A DNA stretch of 64,000 nucleotides from Vibrio sp. S9_S30 (GCF_014694455.1 NZ_JAAUWT010000007.1:62001-126000); one strand, 5' to 3'. Shown: positions 8,922 to 18,128, counted from the first letter of the stretch. Notes: generated from the sequence alone by a model not told the origin. A program made the numbers and translations.

Positions 8922-9294
8922 TGTTATTTCCCTATGATGGTAGCATTATGACCAGCATCCGTTATTACCTGAAATTCTAAAATTTCATTTTTTATTCGAA
9001 AAGCTGATAAGAACAAAAAAGCATGAGACATGAATATTGAGTAATTTGTTCTTCCTGTGAAAAAACGCCCTCCAAAATCGTGCCATGTTGTATTTATAAG
9101 ATGCGAATTAAGGAATTCATTCGTTACGAAACCAATAGAAAATTTGGTTTATAGCTAACAGTTTGACATTTTCCCCTTCACCGTAGCTCACACTATTTAT
9201 AGGTAAGACAATTTTGCTTCATGATTGTTTGTTACATTTCGGCATATCACTTTTTATTCTATTTCTTTTCGTCTTAATAACATCGGAGCAAACC
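8922..9294. promoter_or_regulatory. divergent regulatory region between cobA and cpdB
   Basis: This 373-base AT-rich stretch holds no convincing gene. It must contain the leftward promoter of the cob/cys run and the rightward promoter of cpdB. A consensus-like TTGACA is present at 9163-9168, but I find no good -10 element at the right distance. An imperfect palindrome lies at 8971-8986. Confidence 0.6.
8971..8986. promoter_or_regulatory. AT-rich palindrome upstream of cobA, possible operator
   Basis: GAAATT CTAA AATTTC is a 16-base near-palindrome located 50 bases upstream of the cobA start. Given the cysteine-pathway genes it precedes, CysB is a reasonable guess, but CysB sites are poorly defined and this is position-based inference. 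Confidence 0.25.
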
Positions 9295-11256
9295 ATGAAA
9301 CTGGCTGTGAATCCTCTTTCTATTGCGGTACTTGGTGGCTTATTCACCATTGCTGGTCCAGCAATGGCTGACACCATTAAACTGAGAATCATTGAAACCA
9401 CCGACATTCACACAAATGTGATGGATTACGATTATTACAAAGATAAGCCATCTCAAAAGATGGGCTTAACCCGAACGGCAACATTAGTAAAACAAGCTCA
9501 GCAAGAAGTAACGAACAGCGTTTTGGTTGATAATGGTGACCTGATCCAAGGTAGCCCTATGGGTGACTACATGGCAGCCAAAGGAATTGATAAAGGCGAA
9601 GTGCACCCCGTTTACAAAGCCATGAACCAACTGAATTACGATGTGGGCAACATTGGTAATCACGAATTCAACTACGGTTTGGATTTCCTGATGGAAACCA
9701 TTGATGATGCCAATTTTCCTTACATCAGCGCCAACGTATTCGACAAGAAAACGGGCGAACACTATTTCACCCCTTACATCATCAAAACACACCAGTTCAA
9801 AGACGTCAGTGGCAACCTCCAAGAAGTCAAGGTGGGTTACATTGGCTTCGTTCCACCCCAAATTATGGTATGGGATAAGAAAAACCTTGAAGGCAAAATT
9901 TTTGCCAAAGACATAAAAGAGACCGCCGAAGATCTGGTTCCAAAAATGAAAGCCGAAGGAGCCGACGTTATCATTGCCATACCGCACTCTGGTATTTCAA
10001 GTGATCCATACAAACTTGGCGCAGAAAACTCAACACTGTACTTATCAGAAATCGAAGGCATTGACGCGATTGCATTCGGTCATGCTCACTCTGTGTTCCC
10101 TGGTAAAGGGTTCGATAACCTCCAAGGCATCGACAATACAAAAGGCACCATTAACGGCGTGGTATCGGTTATGCCGGGTCGCTGGGGCAGCCACGTTGGT
10201 GTGATGGATCTCGTCTTAGAAAAAGACGGAGAGGGTTGGAAGGTATCGAAAGGGCAAGCCGAAGCGCGCCCCATTTTCGATATGAAATCGACAACCTCGC
10301 TCGCCGAACCAGACAAAGACATGGTGAAAGCGCTAGAAGCCGACCACAAAGGCACTCGCGATTTTGTAAACCAGCCAATAGGTAAAGCCAACGACGTGAT
10401 GTACAGCTTCTTGGCATTGGTTCAAGATGACCCAACGATTCAAATCGTCAACTTAGCGCAAAAAGACTACGTAGAACGCTTTATTCAGGGTGACCCTGAT
10501 CTTGCTGGTATACCTGTGCTATCTGCGGCAGCGCCATTTAAAGCTGGCGGTCGTAAAAATGACCCAGCTAACTTCACGGAAGTTGAGTCTGGCGAGCTGA
10601 CCTTCCGTAACGCCGCAGATCTTTATCTATATCCAAACACTTTGGTTGCCTTGAAAGTCACGGGTAATGAAGTGAAAGAGTGGCTGGAGTGTTCTGCCGG
10701 ACAATTCAAACAAATTGATACTGCTTCATCGGCACCGCAAAGTTTGATTGATTGGGATGACTTCCGTACGTACAACTTCGATGTGATTGACGGTGTGAAC
10801 TACCAAATCGATATTACTCAACCAGCGAAATACGATGGCGACTGTAAGGTCATCAATGCAGAATCTGAACGCATCGTGGGGTTAACTTATCAAGGCAAGC
10901 CTATCGATATGAAGCAAGATTTCCTTATCGCGTCCAATAACTACCGTGCGTACAGCAACAAGTTCCCGGGTACAGGTTCAGAATTTGTGGCGTTCGATGC
11001 ACCCGATGAAAACCGCACGGTATTGGCCAACTACATCTCCCGTGTGAGCCAAGAAAATGGGCAATTTACACCAAGTGCCGATAACAACTGGTCATTCACC
11101 CCAATCACAAGTGACACAAAGCTGGATATCCGCTTTGAAACCTCACCAAGTGAACAAGCAGCCGCCTTTATTAAAGAGAAAGGTCAATACCCAATGGAGC
11201 GCGTCGCAACCGATGATGTTGGATTTGGAGTATACCGATTGGAATTGCAAAAATAG
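9295..11256 (+). CDS. cpdB: 2',3'-cyclic-nucleotide 2'-phosphodiesterase/3'-nucleotidase, periplasmic
   Basis: CpdB hydrolyses 2',3'-cyclic nucleotides and 3'-nucleotides in the periplasm, releasing nucleosides and phosphate. The 653-residue protein starts with a signal peptide (M-K-L-A-V, cleavage after A-M-A near residue 24). The N-terminal metallophosphatase domain shows [18 protein letters not shown] and G-H-A-H metal-ligand motifs; the C-terminal half is the 5'-nucleotidase substrate domain, with Y-L-Y-P-N-T-L and the S-N-N-Y-R-A-Y motif. I chose the ATG at 9295 because a GGAG ribosome site precedes it and it opens the signal peptide; an upstream in-frame ATG at 9214 would add 27 hydrophobic residues. 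Confidence 0.95.
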   Translation: MKLAVNPLSIAVLGGLFTIAGPAMADTIKLRIIETTDIHTNVMDYDYYKDKPSQKMGLTRTATLVKQAQQEVTNSVLVDNGDLIQGSPMGDYMAAKGIDKGEVHPVYKAMNQLNYDVGNIGNHEFNYGLDFLMETIDDANFPYISANVFDKKTGEHYFTPYIIKTHQFKDVSGNLQEVKVGYIGFVPPQIMVWDKKNLEGKIFAKDIKETAEDLVPKMKAEGADVIIAIPHSGISSDPYKLGAENSTLYLSEIEGIDAIAFGHAHSVFPGKGFDNLQGIDNTKGTINGVVSVMPGRWGSHVGVMDLVLEKDGEGWKVSKGQAEARPIFDMKSTTSLAEPDKDMVKALEADHKGTRDFVNQPIGKANDVMYSFLALVQDDPTIQIVNLAQKDYVERFIQGDPDLAGIPVLSAAAPFKAGGRKNDPANFTEVESGELTFRNAADLYLYPNTLVALKVTGNEVKEWLECSAGQFKQIDTASSAPQSLIDWDDFRTYNFDVIDGVNYQIDITQPAKYDGDCKVINAESERIVGLTYQGKPIDMKQDFLIASNNYRAYSNKFPGTGSEFVAFDAPDENRTVLANYISRVSQENGQFTPSADNNWSFTPITSDTKLDIRFETSPSEQAAAFIKEKGQYPMERVATDDVGFGVYRLELQK

Positions 11257-11290
11257 CCACTACCTATTTAAAGCAACTCTGATTAAGATA

Positions 11291-11316
11291 AACCGCAGCC
11301 AAGACTGCGGTTTTTT
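11291..11316 (+). terminator. intrinsic terminator of cpdB
   Basis: The eight-base-pair stem AACCGCAG / CTGCGGTT is followed by a run of six T ending at 11316. The T-run also contains the stop codon of the convergent gene that ends at 11315. Confidence 0.85.
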
Positions 11317-11797
11317 AATGCATTCCACCAATGCCAATATACAAACTGAAGTTTTCAGACAAAACTCGAAAATTCGCTTTTTCCACAGCTCGAGAGACCT
11401 CAACATTTTCATTTTTTGCCGAATAGAAATGATCATCAGCCCCACCTGTCGTGAATAGAGGAGAGAAGAAGTCTTTCTTAATTTTTAAGTGATGTTTTGC
11501 ACTAATAGAGGAAATGAATTCTGCTAAGCGAGTTTGCACTTTTTCTTCATTCAGTTTTTTCGAAAAGTAATCCATTTGGTAATCATTCATCAAACAGAAT
11601 CGATGTTCGTAGATAATCAAATCTCCGTCGGAATAGAAAACATAATGCAGCAATTTTTCATCTTCATAAAAAGTTTGATAAACCGCATTTTCACCTTCAG
11701 AAATAGTCAAGGGTGACTGAGTGCACTGACTTGTGTAGGCAAGGTTTGGAACCGCCAGAATAGATAAGGTTACTATTGTTCTTATAAGTATCTTCAC
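11315..11797 (-). CDS. hypothetical exported protein
   Basis: A 160-residue protein beginning M-K-I-L-I-R-T with a signal peptide (cleavage probably after A-Y-T-S near residue 23). The mature part contains two cysteines early and in the middle that could form a disulfide, and otherwise mixed alpha/beta sequence; I recognise no domain. Its start overlaps the end of the upstream gene by four bases (ATGA), so the two form an operon. Function unknown. Confidence 0.65.
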   Translation of the reverse strand: MKILIRTIVTLSILAVPNLAYTSQCTQSPLTISEGENAVYQTFYEDEKLLHYVFYSDGDLIIYEHRFCLMNDYQMDYFSKKLNEEKVQTRLAEFISSISAKHHLKIKKDFFSPLFTTGGADDHFYSAKNENVEVSRAVEKANFRVLSENFSLYIGIGGMH

Positions 11798-12330
11798 AGT
11801 GTTTCGCCCTCAAAAAACAATTCTCCATTCTCATTTAAATACACTGACAACATTTCACCATCAGCCACAACATCTCCTGACGCATTCGTTTGCTGTGGAT
11901 AGCCTATAGACAGTACGGATTCTTCTTCATTAGAGAAGGTTTCGTTTGCCCATACCAAGTAGTTTAAACCGAGAAGTACATTTCCCTCTTTCATTACTTT
12001 GTTCTGGCTTGGTTGTGTAACTCTATGCCAAGAATCAGAGTAAATAACTTTGTAGCTACCAGAGTCGGAAAGCAACACAAGGAGTTTATTATCACCGTAC
12101 AACAGACCATCGAAAATTAAGTCTTCTCGGCCATCAGAATTCAAATCTTTCACCAACAAAGGTCTGAGAACATTATTATTTTGTAACGATTGGCTGCTAA
12201 CAAAATCTGCGGCTCGCCAAGGCGTATATCCCACAGCATGACTTTTCAATAATGCGTGAATGCTTTGAACAGACAGTTCTTGTGCCTCACAACCACATAC
12301 CGCAAAGAAAAGTAAAATGGCATATTTCAT
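11794..12330 (-). CDS. hypothetical exported protein with an FG-GAP/VCBS-like segment
   Basis: A protein of 178 residues when started at the ATG at 12328-12330, which gives a signal sequence (M-K-Y-A-I-L-L-F-F-A-V-C-G-C-E-A); a GGGAG ribosome site lies upstream, while the longer reading uses a TTG at 12351. Residues about 60-95 contain D-L-N-S-D-G-R-E-D-L-I-F-D-G followed by L-L-V-L-L-S-D-S-G, close to the calcium-binding FG-GAP/VCBS repeat pattern. The C-G-C near residue 14 could act as a lipobox-like site. It is coupled to the next exported protein. Role unknown. Confidence 0.6.
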   Translation of the reverse strand: MKYAILLFFAVCGCEAQELSVQSIHALLKSHAVGYTPWRAADFVSSQSLQNNNVLRPLLVKDLNSDGREDLIFDGLLYGDNKLLVLLSDSGSYKVIYSDSWHRVTQPSQNKVMKEGNVLLGLNYLVWANETFSNEEESVLSIGYPQQTNASGDVVADGEMLSVYLNENGELFFEGETL

Positions 12331-12504
12331 CTCTTGAAGCTCCCTTTCCAATTACCACCACTGTAGATCACATAGATTGCCGCTCTTGTGGTCAAACTTA
12401 AAATTGATTGTGTCGGCTTACTTCTCTCAACCATGTAACCAGCCGGAATATCAGTTACACTTCAGACAATGTCAGTCTCAGCCAATACGGATAGATATTA
12501 TTAA

Positions 12505-13065
12505 ATGGAAGAATTATTCAAACAGAATCTCGAACAATTCAATCTTTCGAATGATGAAATTGAGTCCATTTTTTCTTGCGCCACCTTACTTGAACTCCCT
12601 ACTCGGCATATTTTGACCCATCAGGGGGAATCCCCTTCTCATGTCTTCTTTTTGCTAGAAGGCTTGTGTCACGCGTGTTACCTAACCAGTGATGAAAAGC
12701 AATACAGTAAAGAGTTCTACTGGGAAGTGGATTGGCTAATCAGCTTTGAAAGCTTAGTGAAGAGTGAACCGTCTCCTTATCTTCTTGAATCGCTGACACC
12801 GGTCAAACTGCTGTCGTTTCCAGTCGAATTGATTGAGCAGTGGCGGGCTGAATCGCATCCTCTATATATTCGTTTGCTGGAAACCCAGTTGATGTATAAA
12901 GAAGGAAAAGAGCGCTTTATGTTGCTTCACTCGCCTGAAGAAAAATACAGCCTATTGTGTGAAGCTTACCCAGACTTGGTTTCAAGGATCACGGATTACC
13001 AAATCGCGGCATACTTAGGCATCCCCCATATCAGCCTGAACCGCATTAAAAAGCGCCTTAAATAA
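12505..13065 (+). CDS. Crp/Fnr-family transcriptional regulator
   Basis: A 186-residue protein with a cyclic-nucleotide-binding fold (about residues 20-115, including H-Q-G-E-S-P-S-H-V-F-F-L-L-E-G) and a short helix-turn-helix at the C-terminus (about 160-186, I-A-A-Y-L-G-I-P-H-I-S-L-N-R-I-K-K-R-L). The cAMP-contact residues of true CRP are not evident, so the ligand, if any, is unknown. The gene is divergent from the two exported-protein genes, which makes them plausible targets. A TAAATGG start with a modest ribosome site is used. Confidence 0.85.
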   Translation: MEELFKQNLEQFNLSNDEIESIFSCATLLELPTRHILTHQGESPSHVFFLLEGLCHACYLTSDEKQYSKEFYWEVDWLISFESLVKSEPSPYLLESLTPVKLLSFPVELIEQWRAESHPLYIRLLETQLMYKEGKERFMLLHSPEEKYSLLCEAYPDLVSRITDYQIAAYLGIPHISLNRIKKRLK

Positions 13066-13140
13066 GAAGGGAACAAAAGTTAATGAGTACTTACCTCCTT
13101 TGTCATACATTGGTCGGTTCTAGATATACAGAGGTTTACT

Positions 13141-13599
13141 ATGATCCATTGGCAACTCCTATCTTTTACCCAACTTTCCACTATGCAGCTCTACCAAATG
13201 ATCAAATTACGGGTGGATGTATTTGTTGTGGAGCAAGACTGCCCTTACCCCGAATTGGATGACAAAGACCATGCAGAAGGGGCTTTCCATCTATTGGGAT
13301 ATGATGGGGAGGAGCTGGTCGCTTGCGCTCGGTTACTCGCTAAAGGCATCAGTTATTCAGATGTGGCAAGCATCGGACGAGTGGCGACCAAAGAAAGTGC
13401 ACGAGGCACTGGGCTTGGGCATGAATTGATGCAGCAAGCCCTTACGAACGTAGAGTCTGTGTGGGGTAACGTTCCCGTTAAAATAAGTGCTCAAGAACAC
13501 CTTAGCCAGTACTATGGAAAACATGGTTTTGTGCAGTGCACAGAAATGTACCTAGAAGATGGTATTCCTCATATTGGTATGGTCAGGGAAGCGAAATAA
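13141..13599 (+). CDS. elaA: GNAT-family N-acetyltransferase, ElaA type
   Basis: A 152-residue cytoplasmic acetyltransferase closely resembling ElaA: L-R-V-D-V-F-V-V-E-Q-D-C-P-Y-P-E-L-D at residues 22-39, the acetyl-CoA loop R-V-A-T-K-E-S-A-R-G-T-G-L-G near 80-93, and Q-E-H-L-S-Q-Y-Y-G-K-H-G-F near the C-terminus. The length is that of E. coli ElaA. The acceptor substrate is not known. The start is preceded by GAGG. It is separated by only eight bases from the EamA transporter gene. Confidence 0.9.
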   Translation: MIHWQLLSFTQLSTMQLYQMIKLRVDVFVVEQDCPYPELDDKDHAEGAFHLLGYDGEELVACARLLAKGISYSDVASIGRVATKESARGTGLGHELMQQALTNVESVWGNVPVKISAQEHLSQYYGKHGFVQCTEMYLEDGIPHIGMVREAK

Positions 13600-13607
13600 A
13601 AGCGCTT

Positions 13608-14456
13608 ATGACCCCAACCAACCTTGCACTCTTGTTCTTGATTGCTGGCAACGTCATGGCGTCGGTGTCAGATGTTGCTGTTAAGGTTCTAGGAGACGGC
13701 GCGAATGTATTCCAATACATATTCATTCGCCAATTGTTTTCCGTTCTGGTTGTTTTGCCACTTTGGGTTCGCCTTCAACCAACCGAACGCAGATTAAAAG
13801 GCATACCTGTCAACCTATTACGCTCACACCTAGTGCTTATAGGCAGTGCTTGTATGGTGGTAGCAATTACTCACTTACCGTTAGCAACAGCCAATGCAGT
13901 CTTCTATGCCGCTCCGCTATTAATGCTTCCTCTTTCGGCATGGTTACTTAAAGAAAAGCCTCGAACAACCAAAATTCTCGCCACAACGGTTGGCTTTGTT
14001 GGCGTACTGCTGGTGCTGAGACCGTCGCAATTTCATTGGGCAGCCATTTTTGCTTTGGGCACAGCAATAGCAGTGGCGCTCTTTAATGTGCTGGTTCGAA
14101 AGCTTCCAGGGAATCAGCCTGTCGCGGCAACGTTATTTTGGACCTCCCTCTTTTCCTTACCCATCTCTGGTGCATTAGCATGGGCAAATTGGCAACCGAT
14201 TTCATTTGAGCCCGTAATGTGGATTGTTGTCAGCGCGTTTTGCATTCTTACTTACAATGGCTTTGCCGTTGCCGCCTACAAAAAAGCGGAAACATCGCAA
14301 ATTGCCCTAGCGGAATATTCTGGTTTGTTGTTCGTTACGTTATTTGGCGTGTTGTGGTTTAACGAAATTCCTGATTGGATCACCGTGTTCGGTATCTTAC
14401 TGATTGTTTTGCCAATGATGCCTATTAACGCCATCAAAAAGCATCAACCTTCTTAA
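13608..14456 (+). CDS. EamA-family drug/metabolite transporter
   Basis: A 282-residue inner-membrane protein with about ten hydrophobic segments in two EamA repeats (about residues 8-135 and 145-275), the usual size for this exporter family. I chose the ATG at 13608; a longer in-frame reading from 13536 overlaps elaA and has no family support. No strong ribosome site is visible, so translation may be coupled to elaA eight bases upstream. The exported substrate cannot be told from sequence. Confidence 0.85.
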   Translation: MTPTNLALLFLIAGNVMASVSDVAVKVLGDGANVFQYIFIRQLFSVLVVLPLWVRLQPTERRLKGIPVNLLRSHLVLIGSACMVVAITHLPLATANAVFYAAPLLMLPLSAWLLKEKPRTTKILATTVGFVGVLLVLRPSQFHWAAIFALGTAIAVALFNVLVRKLPGNQPVAATLFWTSLFSLPISGALAWANWQPISFEPVMWIVVSAFCILTYNGFAVAAYKKAETSQIALAEYSGLLFVTLFGVLWFNEIPDWITVFGILLIVLPMMPINAIKKHQPS

Positions 14457-14593
14457 TAACGTCTAAACTTTTTATGAAATGATGAATACTTCAGCACTTT
14501 TCTCCGGTCTTTGTTGAAGTTATTGCGCTATTCCTGAAGTTTTCCACGCCTAGGTGGTCACTCCAAGAATAGTTTCACGAAATTCATACAAAG

Positions 14594-15187
14594 GTGCAGT
14601 TAGACGTGGCTGAATATGCGCAACAGTTTAATCTTTGGGCGTCGCAACAAACACTCTTGAGCTTGATGCTTGGGATCGTTCTGATTTCGTATTTGCTTGA
14701 AGATCTTGCCATATTGGGTGCAGCTGGGCTGGCAACTCAAGGGGTCATGCCAACCTCCATGGCATTGATTGCCATCTTTGTCGGTATCGCTACAGGTGAT
14801 TTGGGGCTTTATTACTTAGGAAAATGGGCTCACCAATCTCGTTGGTTACGCTATCGTCTGCTTTCTCATAAGTCGATGCGCTGGGTTCGCCACAAACTGC
14901 ACAGCCGCCCTATTTTTAATCTTTTCATTATTCGTTTTATCCCAGGTCTTCGGACATTGGGCTATTCCTTAAGTGGCTTTTTTCAACTGCCTCTCGCGTC
15001 TTTCATGTCTGCCGTACTGTTTGCGACAGCATTGTGGACGGCATTGATATTTGGCTGCACTTTCTGGCTGGGTCAACAGGCATGGATTCAAGCCAGCTCA
15101 CATCAATGGTTACTTATATCAGTGCTGTTTATCACTCTGTTTTTGGGTAATCAACTAATGAAATCTCGCTTTTCGAGGAGAGTGTAA
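14594..15187 (+). CDS. DedA-family (SNARE-associated/VTT) membrane protein
   Basis: A 197-residue membrane protein of the DedA type. It shows an acidic residue pair in the first hydrophobic part (Y-L-L-E-D-L-A, residues 34-40), a G-D-L-G-L-Y-Y-L-G-K block, and the hallmark R-F-I-P-G-L-R-T motif (about 116-123). DedA proteins move lipid carriers or phospholipids across the inner membrane and support membrane potential. The start used is GTG at 14594; GTG at 14606 with AAAGG upstream is an alternative. Its stop overlaps the ATG of the ATP-grasp gene (TAATG), making it the first gene of a six-gene operon that ends with an acyltransferase. Confidence 0.8.
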   Translation: MQLDVAEYAQQFNLWASQQTLLSLMLGIVLISYLLEDLAILGAAGLATQGVMPTSMALIAIFVGIATGDLGLYYLGKWAHQSRWLRYRLLSHKSMRWVRHKLHSRPIFNLFIIRFIPGLRTLGYSLSGFFQLPLASFMSAVLFATALWTALIFGCTFWLGQQAWIQASSHQWLLISVLFITLFLGNQLMKSRFSRRV

Positions 15188-16338
15188 TGACAAGTTCGCC
15201 GTTGGCACTAGATAGCCAGATTGAAGCGATCGACGTTGAAACTGGTATCAATCAAGGGATGCCAAAGTTTGTACAGGATCAGCAAGGTAGCATTTCACCT
15301 TACGAATTTTTGCCAGCTTGGGTGTTCTATACCCCAGTTGTACTGCAAAGTTTGGCGCTTGCTTTACGTTATGGTGATGTTCGCTTACCACTGGTGGCCA
15401 ATCCGAGCATTAAACTCAGTGGCATGGTGGGGGAATCGAAGCACGACATTCTTTCTTTGGCGGGCAGCTATGCCAGTCAGTGGATTTCCCCCTTTATCAC
15501 GGTATCTCAAACAGGGGAAGACGTGGACGAGCAGTCCTCTAGGGCTTATCAATTGATGCAAGCTAAAGGATTGAATTTTCCTATCGTCGCGAAGCCGGAT
15601 CTCGGCTGCCGTGGTGCTGGTGTTAAATTGTTGCGTAACATGGATCAACTGACGCGGTATTTCGAAAGTTTCCCGAAGGGCTCTCGATTTCTATTGCAAG
15701 AGAAAGCCCCTTACCCAGCCGAAGCGGGGGTGTTCTACGTACGCTACCCTGGCGAAAAGAAGGGGAAAATCATATCCCTAACATTGAAATACGCGCCATT
15801 TGTTGAAGGTGATGGAAAATCAACCCTTAAGGAACTGATTGAAGCCGATCCTCGAGCGGGTCAACTGACCCACTTATATTTCCCGCGTCATCAAGACAAG
15901 CTCGATCATATTTTGGATCAAGGCGAATCGTTTCAGTTGGCATTTGCTGGGAGCCACAGCCGAGGCTGCATATTCAGAAACGGGAATCAGTTCATTTCAA
16001 ATGCGTTAACAGAGCAATTAGATCGAATCTTTGATGATGTCGACGGCTTCTGTTATGGGCGGTTGGACATTAAGTTTCAAGACATTTACCAACTCATGGA
16101 TGGAAAGAACTTCACCATTTTAGAAATTAATGGAGCCAGTTCAGAAGCGGCCCACATTTGGGATAGAAAAACCCCATTACGAGAAATTTTTTCCACCCTT
16201 TTATTTCAATATCGCACGCTGTTTGCGATTGGCGCATTGCAGAAAAAAGCTGGACATAAGCCACCATCAATAAGCCAGTTACTGGCAGCGTGGCGCGAAG
16301 AAAAGCAGCTTGTTAGTGCGTATCCGCAAACCGATTAG
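15187..16338 (+). CDS. ATP-grasp domain ligase, D-Ala-D-Ala-ligase-like
   Basis: A 383-residue cytoplasmic protein. ATP-grasp hallmarks are visible: I-V-A-K-P-D-L-G-C-R-G-A-G-V at residues 133-146 (nucleotide lysine and glycine loop), L-Q-E-K near 170, the G-D-G-K-S-T-L segment near 208-214, G-R-L-D-I-K-F near 291-297 and L-E-I-N-G near 312-316 with the Mg-binding Glu and Asn. Such enzymes join a carboxylate to an amine through an acyl-phosphate. The first 120 residues are not a standard pre-ATP-grasp domain I can name. It is coupled to the DedA-like gene and lies upstream of an aminolipid-type acyltransferase, so an amino-acid or lipid substrate is a fair inference, not proven. Confidence 0.82.
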   Translation: MTSSPLALDSQIEAIDVETGINQGMPKFVQDQQGSISPYEFLPAWVFYTPVVLQSLALALRYGDVRLPLVANPSIKLSGMVGESKHDILSLAGSYASQWISPFITVSQTGEDVDEQSSRAYQLMQAKGLNFPIVAKPDLGCRGAGVKLLRNMDQLTRYFESFPKGSRFLLQEKAPYPAEAGVFYVRYPGEKKGKIISLTLKYAPFVEGDGKSTLKELIEADPRAGQLTHLYFPRHQDKLDHILDQGESFQLAFAGSHSRGCIFRNGNQFISNALTEQLDRIFDDVDGFCYGRLDIKFQDIYQLMDGKNFTILEINGASSEAAHIWDRKTPLREIFSTLLFQYRTLFAIGALQKKAGHKPPSISQLLAAWREEKQLVSAYPQTD

Positions 16339-16352
16339 AACAAGGACAACTT

Positions 16353-16901
16353 ATGCAAATTGCGCCCATTTCGCTTACTGCTCCATTGCAAAATTTATCA
16401 GCCACTATACTGGGAGCCATTGAAACCATTGATCAGGGTATTGATTTTCTGATGCAAATCAGCGCCGACGACTATCAACGGGCAAAGCCACCTCTCGTGA
16501 CGAGTTCTATAGGCGAACATTGTCGTCACGTACTCGACATTTTTCATGCTCTTTCTGACTACGAAAATGGGGTGGATTACAACCTCCGAAGACGTGGCCA
16601 TGATGTGGAAAAAACACGAGAACTCGCCATTGTTGAATTTCAAGTGATTAAACAGTGGCTCAGCCAGCTGAATTCCGAGGAAATGAAACGTGTCATATCC
16701 GTTAAAACCGAAGTCGCCTTGTCGGAAACATTAAGTGCAGAACTCACTTCTCAACTAGAACGAGAAGTCGCGTTTGCCGCTTCTCATGCAACGCATCATT
16801 ACGCACTAATGAAAGTTCTGGCCATTCAATTAGGTTATCAGACAGACAAAGAACTGGGATTTGCACCAGCGACCGCAACGTACTTAAGGGAGCAAAGCTA
16901 A
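16353..16901 (+). CDS. DinB-like four-helix putative metalloprotein
   Basis: A 182-residue helical protein. It has S-I-G-E-H-C-R-H at residues 52-59 and S-H-A-T-H-H at 144-149, matching the spacing of the three-histidine metal site of the DinB/YfiT fold (one His in helix 2, H-x3-H in helix 4; H56 or H59 with H145 and H149). Proteins of this fold include thiol-dependent transferases and hydrolases. The start lies 14 bases after the ATP-grasp gene, and its stop overlaps the next start (TAATG). The specific reaction is unknown. Confidence 0.7.
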   Translation: MQIAPISLTAPLQNLSATILGAIETIDQGIDFLMQISADDYQRAKPPLVTSSIGEHCRHVLDIFHALSDYENGVDYNLRRRGHDVEKTRELAIVEFQVIKQWLSQLNSEEMKRVISVKTEVALSETLSAELTSQLEREVAFAASHATHHYALMKVLAIQLGYQTDKELGFAPATATYLREQS

Positions 16902-17653
16902 TGTGCACCGTATCTTGGCTGCTAAATGATGACGGCTATCAAGTTTTCTTTAATCGAGACGAGCAGAAAAGCCGGGCACAAGCGATCCCGCCCACGCCTT
17001 TTTGCCACCAAGGTGTCGAGTACCTTATGCCCGTCGATCCAGACGGTGGTGGCAGTTGGATTGTGACGAATGAATATGGGCAGTCGATCTGCTTGCTGAA
17101 TTACTACCAAGGTAACGTTCCTAAGGGTGTATTAACAAGTCGAGGTTTGCTGGTGAAATCTCTGGCGGCTTTTCGGAATTACGCACAAGTAGATGAGTAC
17201 TTACAATCGATTGATTTGACCGCTTTTGCACCATTTTCATTGCTGATTTTTGAACCCGACTTAACGCGTCACCATTCGGCAGTCAAAGGCGTTTGTTGGA
17301 CTGGACAATCGTTGGTTTACATACGCCCAAGCCCTCCCTTGATCTCGTCTTCCGTCGATTACCAAAAAGCGTTTGAATTGAGAAGTGAGTGTTACCAAGC
17401 CTACACAGCCCCCTGTGCCAATGTCGATGGTCTACTGGAATTTCACGCTTCCCACATTCCAAGCAAAGGGCACTTATCCACTTGTATGCACCGTAAAGAC
17501 GCCCATACCGTCAGTTTTACGCATATTTTGGTCACGGATTCAGAAAAAGGCATGAGCTATCACCCTGGGGCACCTTGCTGCGGCATTACGGAGTTGTACC
17601 TGACTCAAAATAGAATCTCTTTGCTCCCTGCATCCCATGTGAAAATTGCATAA
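16901..17653 (+). CDS. NRDE (TANGO2-like) family protein
   Basis: A 250-residue protein starting M-C-T-V with the family signature F-F-N-R-D-E at residues 16-21 and P-D-G-G-G-S-W near 48-54. The NRDE/TANGO2 family looks like an N-terminal-nucleophile hydrolase fold in which Cys2 could be the exposed nucleophile; human TANGO2 affects lipid and haem handling. The biochemical role in bacteria is not settled. It is translationally coupled to the DinB-like gene and followed after 13 bases by the YHS-protein gene. Confidence 0.85.
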   Translation: MCTVSWLLNDDGYQVFFNRDEQKSRAQAIPPTPFCHQGVEYLMPVDPDGGGSWIVTNEYGQSICLLNYYQGNVPKGVLTSRGLLVKSLAAFRNYAQVDEYLQSIDLTAFAPFSLLIFEPDLTRHHSAVKGVCWTGQSLVYIRPSPPLISSSVDYQKAFELRSECYQAYTAPCANVDGLLEFHASHIPSKGHLSTCMHRKDAHTVSFTHILVTDSEKGMSYHPGAPCCGITELYLTQNRISLLPASHVKIA

Positions 17654-17666
17654 CGAGGACCTAATT

Positions 17667-18119
17667 ATGAAACGCATTATCACCGTTCTTTGTACGTTGG
17701 TATTAGGGATGTTTTCCGCTATGACTTATGCGGCAGATCCTATCTATACTGGCTTTTTTAGCAATAAAGCAATTTCCGGTTATGACGCCGTGAGCTATTT
17801 CGAAGCCAGCGAGCCCCAAAAAGGCAGCAGCAACCATATCATCGAATATCAGGGAGCTGATTGGTATTTTGCATCCAAAGAAAACCTAGAAAAATTCATT
17901 CAAAACCCCGAGAAATACGCGCCTCAATATGGTGGGTATTGCGCTTGGGCCATCGCCTTTAAAAACGATACGGCACCAAGCGATCCCCTTCAGTGGACTA
18001 TTGTTGATGGGAAGCTGTACTTGAACTACGACGCGGACATTAAATCTCGTTGGGAAAAAGACATTCCTGGTTTTATTCGCGAAGGCGATAAAAACTGGTC
18101 AACGCTAGTGAGCAAGTAG
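17667..18119 (+). CDS. exported YHS-domain protein
   Basis: A 150-residue protein with a signal peptide (M-K-R-I-I, cleavage after T-Y-A near residue 22). The mature part has a YHS-like domain: I-S-G-Y-D-A-V-S-Y-F, then W-Y-F-A-S-K-E-N-L-E-K-F and P-E-K-Y-A-P-Q-Y-G-G-Y-C-A-W-A. YHS domains are associated with metal binding, and similar periplasmic proteins occur widely with unknown function. I prefer the ATG at 17667 because GAGGA precedes it and it opens the signal peptide; an earlier ATG at 17646 overlaps the NRDE gene. It is the only clearly periplasmic product of the operon. Confidence 0.85.
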   Translation: MKRIITVLCTLVLGMFSAMTYAADPIYTGFFSNKAISGYDAVSYFEASEPQKGSSNHIIEYQGADWYFASKENLEKFIQNPEKYAPQYGGYCAWAIAFKNDTAPSDPLQWTIVDGKLYLNYDADIKSRWEKDIPGFIREGDKNWSTLVSK

Positions 18120-18128
18120 GAGAAATCT

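Noticed and set aside
9163..9199. TTGACA promoter for cpdB with TATTTA
   Set aside because: The spacing is 25 bases, too long for a sigma-70 promoter, so I left it as part of the regulatory region only.
9484..9987. 167-codon minus-strand ORF inside cpdB
   Set aside because: Long antisense frame in a gene with strong motif support; codon-bias artefact.
12360..12390. CRP site upstream of the Crp/Fnr-family gene (ATCACATAG)
   Set aside because: Only one half-site matches; the other half is absent at the needed spacing.
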